DNA of 44,125 nt from Chloroflexota bacterium (lineage in GTDB: Bacteria; Chloroflexota; Dehalococcoidia; SHYB01), in NCBI GenBank assembly GCA_016875535.1, contig VGPF01000017.1:1-44125 (forward strand), written 5' to 3'. A program made the translations under genes and the position numbers. Position 1 is the stretch's first letter. Every line of letters starts with the position of its first letter. Below the pieces are notes generated by a model. It saw only the letters and a list, made by a program, of their open reading frames with translations, was not told the origin of the DNA and made no database searches. Below are positions 16,637-24,958 of the stretch, one piece after another.

Positions 16637-17065
16637 TCACGCCTCCCAGTTGTAGCCCATCGCCTCCACGCCCGCCCGTCCAATGGCGATGTCTCCCTCG
16701 TTGGAGTCGCCGCTGACGCCGATGCCTCCCAGGCAAACGCCATCCTTCGTGAGGATCGGCACGCCGCCCTGGCCTGAGGAAGCCCGGGGGCCGATCGCCT
16801 CCTCCAGCGTGCGCCCTACGCCCTTGTACTTGGCGGAGAAGCTGGCTGAGCTCTCCTTGGCCACCGCCGCTGTGTACGCCTTGCGGGTGGAGACCTCTCC
16901 GCAAAAGGCCAGCGCCTCATCCTGCCGCAGGAAGTGGATCAGCTCGCCCCGATGGTCCGTGATGGCGATGGCCACGGGCCGCTTCGCGATGCGCGTTGCC
17001 ATGTCCGCCATGGCGTTCATGGCAACGCGCGCCTCTTCAGCGCTCAAGGTCGGGCGCATATACAT
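16637..17065 (-). CDS. HbpS/GlcG-family protein (haem-degrading domain)
   Basis: A 142-residue protein of the GlcG/HbpS family (PF03928-like). The family pattern is clear: an N-terminal helix (LSAEEARVAMNAMADMA), AITDHRGELIHFLRQDEA, the STRKAYTAAV helix, and GGVPILTKDGVCLGGIGVSGDSNEGD. Members bind haem or cobalamin or act as accessory proteins in catabolic operons; the precise role here is not known. It lies 51 bases upstream of pabB in the same direction but is functionally unrelated. Start at the ATG with GGAGGT upstream. Confidence 0.8.
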   Translation of the reverse strand: MYMRPTLSAEEARVAMNAMADMATRIAKRPVAIAITDHRGELIHFLRQDEALAFCGEVSTRKAYTAAVAKESSASFSAKYKGVGRTLEEAIGPRASSGQGGVPILTKDGVCLGGIGVSGDSNEGDIAIGRAGVEAMGYNWEA

Positions 17066-17132
17066 CGGGAGACCTCCAGAAGGGAATCGCCAGATTTTAG
17101 CACTTATTTAGCGCCATAAACGGAGACTTGGC

Positions 17133-17138
17133 TATAAT
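17133..17138 (+). promoter_or_regulatory. Candidate -10 box for the glycosyltransferase pseudogene
   Basis: A perfect TATAAT 24 bases before the ATG at 17163, in an AT-rich leader. No convincing -35 is seen. Confidence 0.4.
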
Positions 17139-17162
17139 GCCGCTCAATCTGGTGACCAAACT

Positions 17163-18025
17163 ATGCAACAACTTAATGTCACAGTAGTCATCCCAACGTT
17201 CAACCGAAAACTTGGGCTACTTCGCAACTTGGCCAAAATCCCAAAAGACGTCGAAGTTATCGTAGTCGATGATGGGTCTCAGGACGGCACCGAACAAGCC
17301 GTGGCGCAGGTTCGTAGAGACAGCCTGGGTTCATATCAAGCAGGCCAATAAAGGCCCTGCATCAGCCCGAAACAAAGGAATCGAGGCAGCCTCAGGCGAG
17401 TACATCGCCTTTACTGATGACGACTGCGTTCCAGTGCATCCCTGGCCCTGGCCTCTAATTACTCGATTGGAACGCGAAACCACGCAAACAGCAGGCGCCG
17501 GAGGCCGGGTACTGCCCTTAGGGAAAGGGCTGCTCTCCCGCTACTACACCTTTCATCGAATCCTTGAGCCTCCTGAGTCATGCGCCTACTTGGTCACGGC
17601 AAATTGTGCATACCGCCGGAAAGCGCTTTTGGAAGTAGGTGGATTTGATGCCAGGATCAAACAACCGGGTGGGGAAGACCCAGCACTCTCCATGAAAATC
17701 AGACGCATGGGATATCACCTTGCATTTGAGCCCACTGCGCTGATCCTGCACGAATACAGGGAGAACCTGCGAGACTTCGCAAACACCTTCTATCGGTATG
17801 GCAAGGGTAATGTCTATGTCATGGGTTAGCGAACTTGCGCCTCAAAAGCTGTCTATCTCCAACGTATACAGAGATATGAAGTTCGCCTGGAGGAAATACT
17901 CATTGGCCAAGTTGCCACTATATGAACGAGCTGCTTTCTTGATTTTGCGAATCATCCAGAGACTAGCTTACAACGCTGGATGGCAATCAGGGCGTAAGGC
18001 TCGGGAACGGGCCAGGGATTCCTAA
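17163..18025 (+). pseudogene. Family 2 glycosyltransferase broken by two frameshifts
   Basis: Three reading frames join into one GT-A glycosyltransferase of about 285 residues. Segment 1 (17163 to about 17325) holds VTVVIPTFNR and the VVDDGSQDGT nucleotide-sugar site. Segment 2 (about 17315-17829, shifted by one base) holds NKGPASARNKGIEAASG, the metal-binding FTDDDC and the GGEDPALSMKIRRMG acceptor-side motif. Segment 3 (about 17815-18025, shifted by one more) gives a basic helical C-terminus. Each junction is explained by one extra base, the second near a GGG run at 17823-17825. The region is visibly AT-richer than its neighbours, suggesting transfer. Sequencing error is an alternative to true decay. 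Confidence 0.75.
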
Positions 18026-19185
18026 TTCGGTGTCGGCGTGATGGGCTTGTGCACGTCGAGCTTGAAGAAGCTCGCCGGATTCTCCAGCAGGATCCTCCGT
18101 TTGAGCCCTTCCGGCACGCCTCCAAACGCCTCCTTGATGAACTCGCGCGATCTGGGGAATGAGCCGACCGAGTGCGGGAAATCGCTCCCCCACATCAGAT
18201 TCTGAACCGGCAGGTGGTCCCTCAACTGTAGCGCCATCGGGTCGCGGATGATGCCGAACTGCACGTGTTCCCTGATGTACTCAGTCGGCGGCCTCTTCAG
18301 CGTCGCCTTGAACCAATCGCGAAAGACGCGGTAGTTATCGTCCATGATCCAAAAGTGGGCGGGCATCCAGCTGGCGTTCGTCTCCGCGAAGTAGAAGCGG
18401 ATGGAGGGGAACCGGTCAAAGAGACCACTGGTGACCATATGCGCCAGGCACAGCATCGGCGCCATCCCGCCGGTGCGCTGGGTAAGGGCCGAGGCGAACT
18501 GCGCGTTGCCCGTGCCTGCGCCTCCGCCGCCGAAGTTCGGCTGACGGTCGCCGAAGTCGGCATGGGGAGAAAGGGCCACTCCGAGCGAAAGAGCCGTCTC
18601 CCAGAACCGGTCGTCCTCGGGATTCGGCGTGCCGCCGCCGTTCGGCCATTGGTGGATCGCCACGCCCCGCAAGCCCAGCGAATGGATGCGCTTCAGCTCG
18701 GCCACGGCATCGTCTATCCCCGTGATGGGTATGACGGCGTTGCCGATGAGCCGGTCCGGCGCTACCGAGCAATAGTCCTGGGCCAGGAAGGTGTTGTAGG
18801 CTTGCACCATGGAAAGATAGACTGGCCTATCTTTGACACCCTCCAAGAACTTCGTGGCGAAGATCGGCGGAAAGAGGACCTCGGCATCTATGCCGTCCAT
18901 ATCCTGTTCGCGCAGCCGCTGCTTGGCATCGCCGGCGCCGATGTGCGGCGACCCATCCGGATTGAAATAGCTGGCGTTGCGGAAGCGCACCGGGTCGCCC
19001 GCCGTGATGTTCTGCCCGTTGTGGAGCAGCGGCTGTCCTTCGATGATCCAGCCCTCGCCGCCCTCAGGCAGCTTCACCAGCCGGGGCGCGCGATCACGCC
19101 ACTTGGCGGGGACGTACTTCACCCAGACATCGGGCGGGACTTCCACATGCCCATCGGAGGAGATGACCTGGTAGGTGCGCGCCAT
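18022..19185 (-). CDS. Amidohydrolase family protein (PF04909 type), paralogue 3
   Basis: A 387-residue amidohydrolase-2 protein with all expected active-site positions: Asp11-x-His13 (SSDGHVEVPPDVW), His208 in SPHADFG, Glu268 in FAETNASW and Asp335 in MWGSDFPHS. The ATG at 19185 has GGAGCC-like upstream sequence and is preceded by a consensus-like promoter. It is divergent from a class III CoA-transferase, a pairing seen again at 22.3-25.0 kb, which suggests that ring or amide hydrolysis and CoA activation belong to the same degradation routes. Its stop overlaps the end of the glycosyltransferase pseudogene. Confidence 0.85.
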   Translation of the reverse strand: MARTYQVISSDGHVEVPPDVWVKYVPAKWRDRAPRLVKLPEGGEGWIIEGQPLLHNGQNITAGDPVRFRNASYFNPDGSPHIGAGDAKQRLREQDMDGIDAEVLFPPIFATKFLEGVKDRPVYLSMVQAYNTFLAQDYCSVAPDRLIGNAVIPITGIDDAVAELKRIHSLGLRGVAIHQWPNGGGTPNPEDDRFWETALSLGVALSPHADFGDRQPNFGGGGAGTGNAQFASALTQRTGGMAPMLCLAHMVTSGLFDRFPSIRFYFAETNASWMPAHFWIMDDNYRVFRDWFKATLKRPPTEYIREHVQFGIIRDPMALQLRDHLPVQNLMWGSDFPHSVGSFPRSREFIKEAFGGVPEGLKRRILLENPASFFKLDVHKPITPTPN

Positions 19186-19222
19186 TGCAGGCTCCTTGGC
19201 AGACGTTCAAGCTGTCGCGAAC

Positions 19223-19252
19223 GTTGTACCCCACGCCTGAAGAGAGTGTCAA
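19223..19252 (-). promoter_or_regulatory. Promoter for amidohydrolase paralogue 3
   Basis: On the minus strand TTGACA (19252-19247) is followed after 18 bases by TACAAC (19228-19223). The gene starts at 19185, about 38 bases further on. Two ACGTT elements flank the -10 and could be part of a control site. Confidence 0.5.
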
Positions 19253-19361
19253 CGCGGCGCCGCGCAACCGGCTGCCCTTTGGGCAGATCATCTGGCGCGC
19301 CTTGTCCCTTCCCCTTTTATCGCATACGATACCTGGCACTTTGCGGAGGGTCACCGCGCCC

Positions 19362-20543
19362 GTGGCTTCCATCCTGGATTCCCAACTGCTGAGCGACGTC
19401 ACCATCCTTGAATGGGGCGAATTCATCTCTGTGCCTACCTGTGGCCGTCTCTTGGCCGATATGGGGGCGGACGTCATCAAGCTGGAGCCGCCGGACGGCG
19501 ATATCGCCCGCAAGGCGCCCCCCTTCATCCGCAGCAAAGGGGGCCCCGAGGCCAGCGCCCTCTTCCAGCACCTCAACATGGGCAAGCGCGGCATCACCCT
19601 GGACATCTCATCCACCAAAGACCTCGCTAAGCTTCACACCCTGCTTAACACCGTTGACGTCCTGGTGGAAGGCCAGCGTCCCGCCCTCATGGAGGCCCTC
19701 GGCCTCGATCACGCCGGGCTGCGCAAGCGTCACCCCCAGCTCAACGTCGTCTCCGTCACGCCATTCGGCAAGACCGGCCCCCGCCGCGATTGGCACGGCG
19801 CCGATATCGTCATCTGGGCCATGTCCGGCATCGCCACCGCTCACCCGCGCTTCGTCCCCAAGCCGGGTATGCAGCCTCTCGCCATGCCCGGCTATGCCGC
19901 CGATACCCTGGCCGGCTACTACGCCAGCTCCGCCGTCATGGCCGCCCTCGTCCGCCGGTGGCGGACGGGCGAGCCGAGCCTCGCCGATCTCTCCGCCCTT
20001 GACCTCCTCTTGAGCATCCTCCACGTCCGCATCGCCGGGTACGATTACGAGGGGAAGGTCATCCCCCGTGTGGGAGAGACGCCTCCCTCTCGCACGGTGC
20101 CGTGGGGCCTCTACCCATGCAAGGACGGCTACGTAGGCCTCTTTGTCGTCCAGGATGCCCAGTGGCAGGGCCTCATTCGCGCCATGGGCAAGCCCGATTG
20201 GGCGCTGACACCCCTCTTCGCGGGCTACAACGGCCGCGCCGAGCACGGCCCAGAGCTCACGGCCCTCCTCAAGACCTGGCTCGATGCACACACGATGCTG
20301 GACATCTATGAACGCTGCATGGCGAACGACGTTCCGTCCTGCGCCATCGTCCCCTTCAAGGACGTGGAGCGCAATCCCCAGCTGCTAGCCCGCAAGGCCT
20401 GGGAAGTCGTCCGGCATCCGCGGCTGGGCAAACTGCCCGTCCTCAGGCCTCCCTACCGCTGGGCAGGCCAGCGCTGGTCGCCCAAGCGCTTCGCCCCAAG
20501 GCTCGGAGAGCACAACAAGGCGATTCTGGGGGCTGGCACATGA
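19362..20543 (+). CDS. CaiB/BaiF-type CoA-transferase, paralogue 1
   Basis: A 393-residue class III CoA-transferase, moving CoA between carboxylic acids. N-terminal CoA-binding fold: VTILEWGEFISVPTCGRLLADMGADVIKLEPP. The catalytic Asp of the family is present as Asp181 (GYAADTLAGYY). The C-terminal motif differs from the usual GKGQHVDVS, reading GEPSLADLS. A GTG at 19362 is chosen because residues from here match the family and GCGGAGGG lies 11 bases upstream; the open frame continues back to 19185 through the intergenic region with no family similarity. Divergent from amidohydrolase 3. Confidence 0.8.
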   Translation: MASILDSQLLSDVTILEWGEFISVPTCGRLLADMGADVIKLEPPDGDIARKAPPFIRSKGGPEASALFQHLNMGKRGITLDISSTKDLAKLHTLLNTVDVLVEGQRPALMEALGLDHAGLRKRHPQLNVVSVTPFGKTGPRRDWHGADIVIWAMSGIATAHPRFVPKPGMQPLAMPGYAADTLAGYYASSAVMAALVRRWRTGEPSLADLSALDLLLSILHVRIAGYDYEGKVIPRVGETPPSRTVPWGLYPCKDGYVGLFVVQDAQWQGLIRAMGKPDWALTPLFAGYNGRAEHGPELTALLKTWLDAHTMLDIYERCMANDVPSCAIVPFKDVERNPQLLARKAWEVVRHPRLGKLPVLRPPYRWAGQRWSPKRFAPRLGEHNKAILGAGT

Positions 20544-20612
20544 ACCGGCACCGCGTCGGAGAGATAGACTTCAGCCTAATCCCTTACTCCTTCCCCAAAA
20601 AGGAATGGGTAT

Positions 20613-20689
20613 CCCCTTTGTCTTGGCAAAACTCGTTCGCCGTCAGCAGCAAAGCGTCCCTCCCTTCTCAGGGCAGGGATACAAAGGGG
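20613..20689 (+). repeat. Inverted repeat in the leader of CoA-transferase 2
   Basis: CCCCTTTGT (20613-20621) and ACAAAGGGG (20681-20689) are perfect complements 59 bases apart. The right arm overlaps the GGGGAGG ribosome site of the gene at 20701, so pairing would hide that site. Whether the RNA folds this way is inference. Confidence 0.5.
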
Positions 20690-20700
20690 AGGTTACACCC

Positions 20701-21918
20701 ATGAGCCTCCCCTTCCAAGGCCTCCGCATCATCGAGCTCGGCGCTGCCGTCGCCTCGCCCTACTGCGCCACCATGTGCGCCGACCTGGGGGCGGAAGTCA
20801 TCAAGATCGAGTCCAAGCGCCGTCCCGATAACATGCGCCACGCCTCCACCACCGTGCCCACGCCTAACGGCCTGGATGGCGGCTTCCTCTACAACGCCAT
20901 CAACCGCAACAAGCGCGGCATGAGCCTGGACCTGACCACTCGCGAAGGCAAGGCCCTCTTCCTTGACCTGGTGCACACCGCCGATGCCATTGTGGAAAAT
21001 TACGCCGCCGGGACTATGGAGAGGCTCTTCAGCCTGGGCTACGAGCGCCTTCGCAAGGAGCGCCCCGACCTCATCATGGTCTCCCTCTCCGGCTATGGCG
21101 CCACAGGCCCCTACAAGGACCGCGTCGCCTACGGCATCGTCCTTGAAAGCCTCGCCGGCATGGTCCAGATGGAAGGCTATAAGGGCGGCCGGCCTTATGA
21201 GACGCCCATCACCTATAACGACTACATCTCCGCCCTTCACGGCTTCCAGCTCCTGTGCGCCGCCCTCCTGCGGCGGGACAAGACAGGCAAAGGCATCGCC
21301 ATTGACTTCTCGGAGTTCGAAGAGACCCTCTTCCTTGTTCCCGAAGGCCTTTTCGATTGGCTCGTGAACCGCCGGGAACGCACCCGGGACGGCAACCATA
21401 GCGACTTCATCCCCATCCACGGCGTCTATCGCTGCAAAGGGAACGATGCCTGGGTTGCCATCGCCGTAGCCACCGAGCCCCAGTGGCGCGCCTTCTGCAA
21501 CGCCATCGGCAGAGGCGATTGGCTCGCCGATGGCAAGCTCGCCACCCGCGAGGGGCGGATAGCTCAGCGCGAGATGCTGGAGGCGGGCGTCACCGCCTGG
21601 ACGTCACAGCGTACCGCCGCAGAGGCGACGCAGCTGTTGCAGGGCGCAGGCGTTCCCGCAGGTCCCACCTACCAGGTTGACGAGGCTCTGGCCGACCCGC
21701 ACGTCGTGGAGCGTGAGGTTATCGCCAAGGACACGATGCACCCCTACACCAAGGGGAAGCGCGTCCCGCTCACGCCCCTGCGCCTTGACGGCCTGCCGCG
21801 CGCCATGCGCCGGCCTGCCCCCACATGGGGCAAGGATAATGAGTACGTCTGCAATGAGCTGCTGGGAAAGACGGTGGCCGAAATGGAGCGATTGAAGGCG
21901 GCAAACGCCTTCAATTGA
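20701..21918 (+). CDS. CaiB/BaiF-type CoA-transferase, paralogue 2
   Basis: A 405-residue class III CoA-transferase with a canonical layout: GLRIIELGAAVASPYCATMCADLGAEVIKIE at the N-terminus, NRNKRGMSLDL, the catalytic Asp174 in TYNDYISALHG and the GKGIAIDFSEFEE motif. The C-terminal EAT-LLQGAGVPAGPTYQVDEAL segment closes the interlocked fold. The ATG at 20701 follows GGGGAGG by 8 bases. Acid substrate unknown. It lies 157 bases after paralogue 1 with its own structured leader, so it may be separately controlled. Confidence 0.88.
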   Translation: MSLPFQGLRIIELGAAVASPYCATMCADLGAEVIKIESKRRPDNMRHASTTVPTPNGLDGGFLYNAINRNKRGMSLDLTTREGKALFLDLVHTADAIVENYAAGTMERLFSLGYERLRKERPDLIMVSLSGYGATGPYKDRVAYGIVLESLAGMVQMEGYKGGRPYETPITYNDYISALHGFQLLCAALLRRDKTGKGIAIDFSEFEETLFLVPEGLFDWLVNRRERTRDGNHSDFIPIHGVYRCKGNDAWVAIAVATEPQWRAFCNAIGRGDWLADGKLATREGRIAQREMLEAGVTAWTSQRTAAEATQLLQGAGVPAGPTYQVDEALADPHVVEREVIAKDTMHPYTKGKRVPLTPLRLDGLPRAMRRPAPTWGKDNEYVCNELLGKTVAEMERLKAANAFN

Positions 21919-21966
21919 CGCAGTCACTTCTCTCGCTCTGGGTCAGTCTCCCAGCGCCGCCTGCCG

Positions 21967-22281
21967 CTACTTCACCGCTAGGTTGTCCACCTCGGCATGC
22001 GTGATGAGCGGCGTCAGCTTCCCGAACCACGCCCCGAACTCCGCTCCGGCCTTCGGGTCCTTCATCGCCTTCTCCATATCGGCGTCCAGCTGGCCCAGGC
22101 TCGAAACTTCCCACTCCCAGATGATGCGGTCCGTCCTGCCCGAATTGTAGTCGCTCAGGATCCGCGCCTTGTACTTCATGCCGAACTTTATGAAGAGCTT
22201 CTCCCCCTGCTTCAAGAGGGCGATGATCTTGTCGCCCTCTCCGGGCTTCCCAAAGAACGTCCTGCGGTGCACGATAGCCAT
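21967..22281 (-). CDS. Small ferredoxin-fold protein, NIPSNAP/ABM-like
   Basis: A 104-residue protein that looks like a dimeric alpha-beta barrel: MAIVHRRTFFGKPGEGDKII opening strand and helix, ARILSDYNSGRTDRIIWEWEVSSL middle strands, and a helical DMEKAMKDPKAGAEF tail. This resembles NIPSNAP or antibiotic-biosynthesis-monooxygenase-type stress-response domains, but no signature residue settles which. The downstream position on the same strand as amidohydrolase 4 (gap 46 bases after that gene's stop) suggests it may belong to the same transcript, since transcription runs from 23506 towards 21967. Confidence 0.55.
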   Translation of the reverse strand: MAIVHRRTFFGKPGEGDKIIALLKQGEKLFIKFGMKYKARILSDYNSGRTDRIIWEWEVSSLGQLDADMEKAMKDPKAGAEFGAWFGKLTPLITHAEVDNLAVK

Positions 22282-22327
22282 GCCATTGCCTACTTCGACT
22301 TGCCTAGGCGGCGGATTCTACCTCAGC

Positions 22328-23506
22328 CTACCCGGGGATTGCCAGCACTCGGCGCGCATTCCCCCCCATCAGCCGCGCGATGGTCGCCGCAGGCGCACCA
22401 CCCTTCTTCAGGTCGGCTACCGCCTCTTTCGCCGTGCCTGTCTCCTGATTCGGGTAGCGCGACCCCCATGCCGCGATGGGCTTGAAGAGTCCGTGCATGC
22501 GGCGCACGCTTCCGTCGCAGGAATCGAACGTGACGGCGTTGGTGTGCCCCATGTAGACATGCTCAGGCTCAAGGCTCACCGGGTCTGCCTGCTGGGAGAG
22601 CCATAGGTACGTCTCGATCTTCTCCAGCGTTACCGGCAGCCACGCGCACCCTGAATGGGCGAACATCGTCTTCAGCTTGGGATACTTCTCCATCATCCCG
22701 TCCGCCATCATCGCCACCAGGCTCACGCCGCTATCCATCGTGTTCGCCACCAGGTCGGCCACGGGATGGCCGATCTTCATATTGGCGGAGACACGCTCCA
22801 CAAAGGGAGCGTTCGTCTCCCACTCCACAGCCGCAGGCCCGCTGGAGGGATGGATGCACAGCGTCAAGCCAAGGCGCTCCATCTCGCCCCAGAGCGGCCT
22901 GAAGTACGGCTGGTGGAAGAATCGCCCGTTCCGATTGATAGGCCGCACCAGTGCCGCCTTGAAGCCCTCCTGTGCCACGCGCTGCGCCTCGGCGATGGCT
23001 AGCTCCACGTCCTGCCACGGCAGAACGGCCACGGGAAAGAGCCGCCGGGGCGCGGCCCTGCAAAAATCGGCCAGCCACCGGTTGTAGGCGCGTGCCAGGG
23101 CGGCGGCAGCCTGCGCATCGTCTACGATCGGGAAATATTCGAGGAAATACGTGGGGTAAAGTAGGGCCTGCCGCACGCCCATCGCATCCATGTCTTTCAG
23201 GCGCGCCTTGGCGTTGGAGGCCCCTGGGTTCGGCGCGTGCCGCTTCCGCAGGTCCATCCCGCCGATCCTCTTCGGCGTCATCCCCGGCTTCCAGATGGCG
23301 TGCCTGGGCAGGTTCGGCGTCGGCAGCTCCTTCGCCGCCTTGCCGTTTACCACAAAGGTCACGCCCCCCTTGCGATGCTCGCGCCAAAAGGCCTTCCGCG
23401 CCGCAGGGCGGTGCTTCGCCTCCAGATACGTCGTCCAGACGTCGTCCGGCTCCAAGACGTGGCTATCCGCGTCTAAAACAGCGATGGTTCGCTTTGTTGC
23501 AGGCAT
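22328..23506 (-). CDS. Amidohydrolase family protein, paralogue 4, degenerate active site
   Basis: A 392-residue amidohydrolase-2 protein. The first-strand Asp14-x-His16 (DADSHVLEPDDVW) and His219 (CIHPSSGP) are kept. The usual Glu in the ExxxxW strand is replaced by His284 (FAHSGCAWLP), and the usual Asp of W(A/G)SDxPH is replaced by Arg350 (WGSRYPNQE). With two of the key polar positions changed it may use a different chemistry or serve as a non-catalytic partner. A near-consensus promoter and a palindrome lie upstream. Divergent from CoA-transferase 3, whose catalytic Asp also seems lost. Confidence 0.8.
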   Translation of the reverse strand: MPATKRTIAVLDADSHVLEPDDVWTTYLEAKHRPAARKAFWREHRKGGVTFVVNGKAAKELPTPNLPRHAIWKPGMTPKRIGGMDLRKRHAPNPGASNAKARLKDMDAMGVRQALLYPTYFLEYFPIVDDAQAAAALARAYNRWLADFCRAAPRRLFPVAVLPWQDVELAIAEAQRVAQEGFKAALVRPINRNGRFFHQPYFRPLWGEMERLGLTLCIHPSSGPAAVEWETNAPFVERVSANMKIGHPVADLVANTMDSGVSLVAMMADGMMEKYPKLKTMFAHSGCAWLPVTLEKIETYLWLSQQADPVSLEPEHVYMGHTNAVTFDSCDGSVRRMHGLFKPIAAWGSRYPNQETGTAKEAVADLKKGGAPAATIARLMGGNARRVLAIPG

Positions 23507-23541
23507 CGTTTACCCCTTGTCACCAGGCGTGCGACCCGCTG

Positions 23542-23570
23542 AAAATATCGCCCGCAGCCTGTGCTGTCAA
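23542..23570 (-). promoter_or_regulatory. Sigma70-type promoter for amidohydrolase paralogue 4
   Basis: On the minus strand TTGACA (23570-23565) and TATTTT (23547-23542) are 17 bases apart, upstream of the ATG at 23506. Confidence 0.6.
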
Positions 23571-23580
23571 CGCGAGAGGC

Positions 23581-23595
23581 ATCAGCGCCGCTGAT
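23581..23595. promoter_or_regulatory. Palindrome ATCAGCGCCGCTGAT, possible operator
   Basis: Perfect 7-base arms around one central base, placed 10 bases upstream of the -35 of the amidohydrolase 4 promoter and between two divergent genes. The position suits an activator or shared regulator; binding protein unknown. Confidence 0.4.
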
Positions 23596-23665
23596 AGCTC
23601 TCCCTTGCGCCGGATTGCGCCCCGCACGCTGGCACAGGCCCTTGCCCTGCGCTATGCTCCTGGGC

Positions 23666-24958
23666 ATGCCCATGGCCACACCCGCATCAGCACAGCGCGG
23701 CTTCCTCTTCGATCTCCGCGTCCTTGAGCTCGCCGACCACAAGGGCGAGTTCTTGGGCCGCCTCTTGGCCGGCGCGGGCGCCGATCTCCTCAAGATCGAG
23801 CCGCCTCAAGGCAGCCCCACTCGCGCCATCGGCCCCTTCTACGAAGATAAGCCGGACCCCGAGCGAAGCCTGCACTTCTGGCATTACAACTTCGGCAAGC
23901 GCGGCATCTCCCTGGATATTGCGAAACAGGAAGGTGCAGCGCTCCTGAAGCGCCGCGCCGCGCGATCAGACATCCTTATCGAGACTTTTGCCCCAGGCTA
24001 CATGGCAAGTCTTGGACTGGATTACGCGGCACTGCAGGCCGTCAACCCGAGCCTCATCTATGTCTCCATCACGCCCTTCGGCCAGACCGGCCCATGGCGC
24101 GATTGGAGATCCTCCGACCTCGTTCACCTCGCCCTCGGCGGCGTCATGATGAACTGCGGCTACGATCCGCAGCCCACCGGCGACTACGATCTGCCTCCCA
24201 TCGCGCCTCAGATGTGGCAGGCCACGCACATCGCATGCAACCAGGCCAACATCGCCGTTCTAGGCGCGCTCCTTTACCGCGAGCGGACGGGCAAGGGCCA
24301 GCACATTGACGTCTCCATGCACCAGGCCGTCAGCTGCAACACGGAGGCCGATGTCCCCTACGAGGTCTATGGCCGCATCCCCCTCAAGCGCCAAACGGCC
24401 CGCCATGCCCTGCCCGCCGTCAACGCCCCAACCCTTGCCATCACCAAGGATGGCCGCTACCTCCACGTTGGGGCCTACAACACCAACATGCGCGGCGAAA
24501 CCGGCGGCCACCGCCTCATCGTCGAGCTCCTCGAAAAGCACAAGTCGGCAGACGACCTCGGCGAGCTCTACCGGAAGGACCCGGCGAGCCTCCAATCGCC
24601 CAAGGTCGCGCGCCATCTGAACGATGTCATGCGACGCTGGGTGGCCGCCTATAAGTTCAACTCGGGGATCTGGGAGGAAGGCCAGCGCTCGCGACTCCAC
24701 TGGGCGCCCATCCGCAGGCCGGAAGAGAACCTGGACGACCCCCACTGGCAGGCCCGCCACACCTTCACCCAGGTCTACCACAAAGAGTTGGGGCGCACCC
24801 TGCCCTACATCGCCGCGCCGTGGATGACCGAAACCTGCCCGCCGCGCCACGGGCCCCGCGCACCCAGCCTCGGGGAGCACAATGCCCAGGTCTACGGCAG
24901 GGAATTGGGCATGACCAAGGCCCAAATCGCCTCGCTCAGGCGGCGCGGCATCATCTAA
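23666..24958 (+). CDS. CaiB/BaiF-type CoA-transferase, paralogue 3, atypical
   Basis: About 430 residues of class III CoA-transferase. The fold markers are clear: DLRVLELADHKGEFLGRLLAGAGADLLKIEPP, NFGKRGISLDI and GKGQHIDVSMHQA. In paralogues 1 and 2 the catalytic Asp lies 12 residues before the (A/G)AL(V/L)xR helix; here that place is Thr187 (QMWQATHIA), so classical ping-pong transfer by an Asp anhydride may not occur. The ATG at 23666 is favoured; 23654 and 23672 are equally open. Divergent from amidohydrolase 4 and overlapping the stop of the haem-binding pseudogene. Confidence 0.8.
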   Translation: MPMATPASAQRGFLFDLRVLELADHKGEFLGRLLAGAGADLLKIEPPQGSPTRAIGPFYEDKPDPERSLHFWHYNFGKRGISLDIAKQEGAALLKRRAARSDILIETFAPGYMASLGLDYAALQAVNPSLIYVSITPFGQTGPWRDWRSSDLVHLALGGVMMNCGYDPQPTGDYDLPPIAPQMWQATHIACNQANIAVLGALLYRERTGKGQHIDVSMHQAVSCNTEADVPYEVYGRIPLKRQTARHALPAVNAPTLAITKDGRYLHVGAYNTNMRGETGGHRLIVELLEKHKSADDLGELYRKDPASLQSPKVARHLNDVMRRWVAAYKFNSGIWEEGQRSRLHWAPIRRPEENLDDPHWQARHTFTQVYHKELGRTLPYIAAPWMTETCPPRHGPRAPSLGEHNAQVYGRELGMTKAQIASLRRRGII

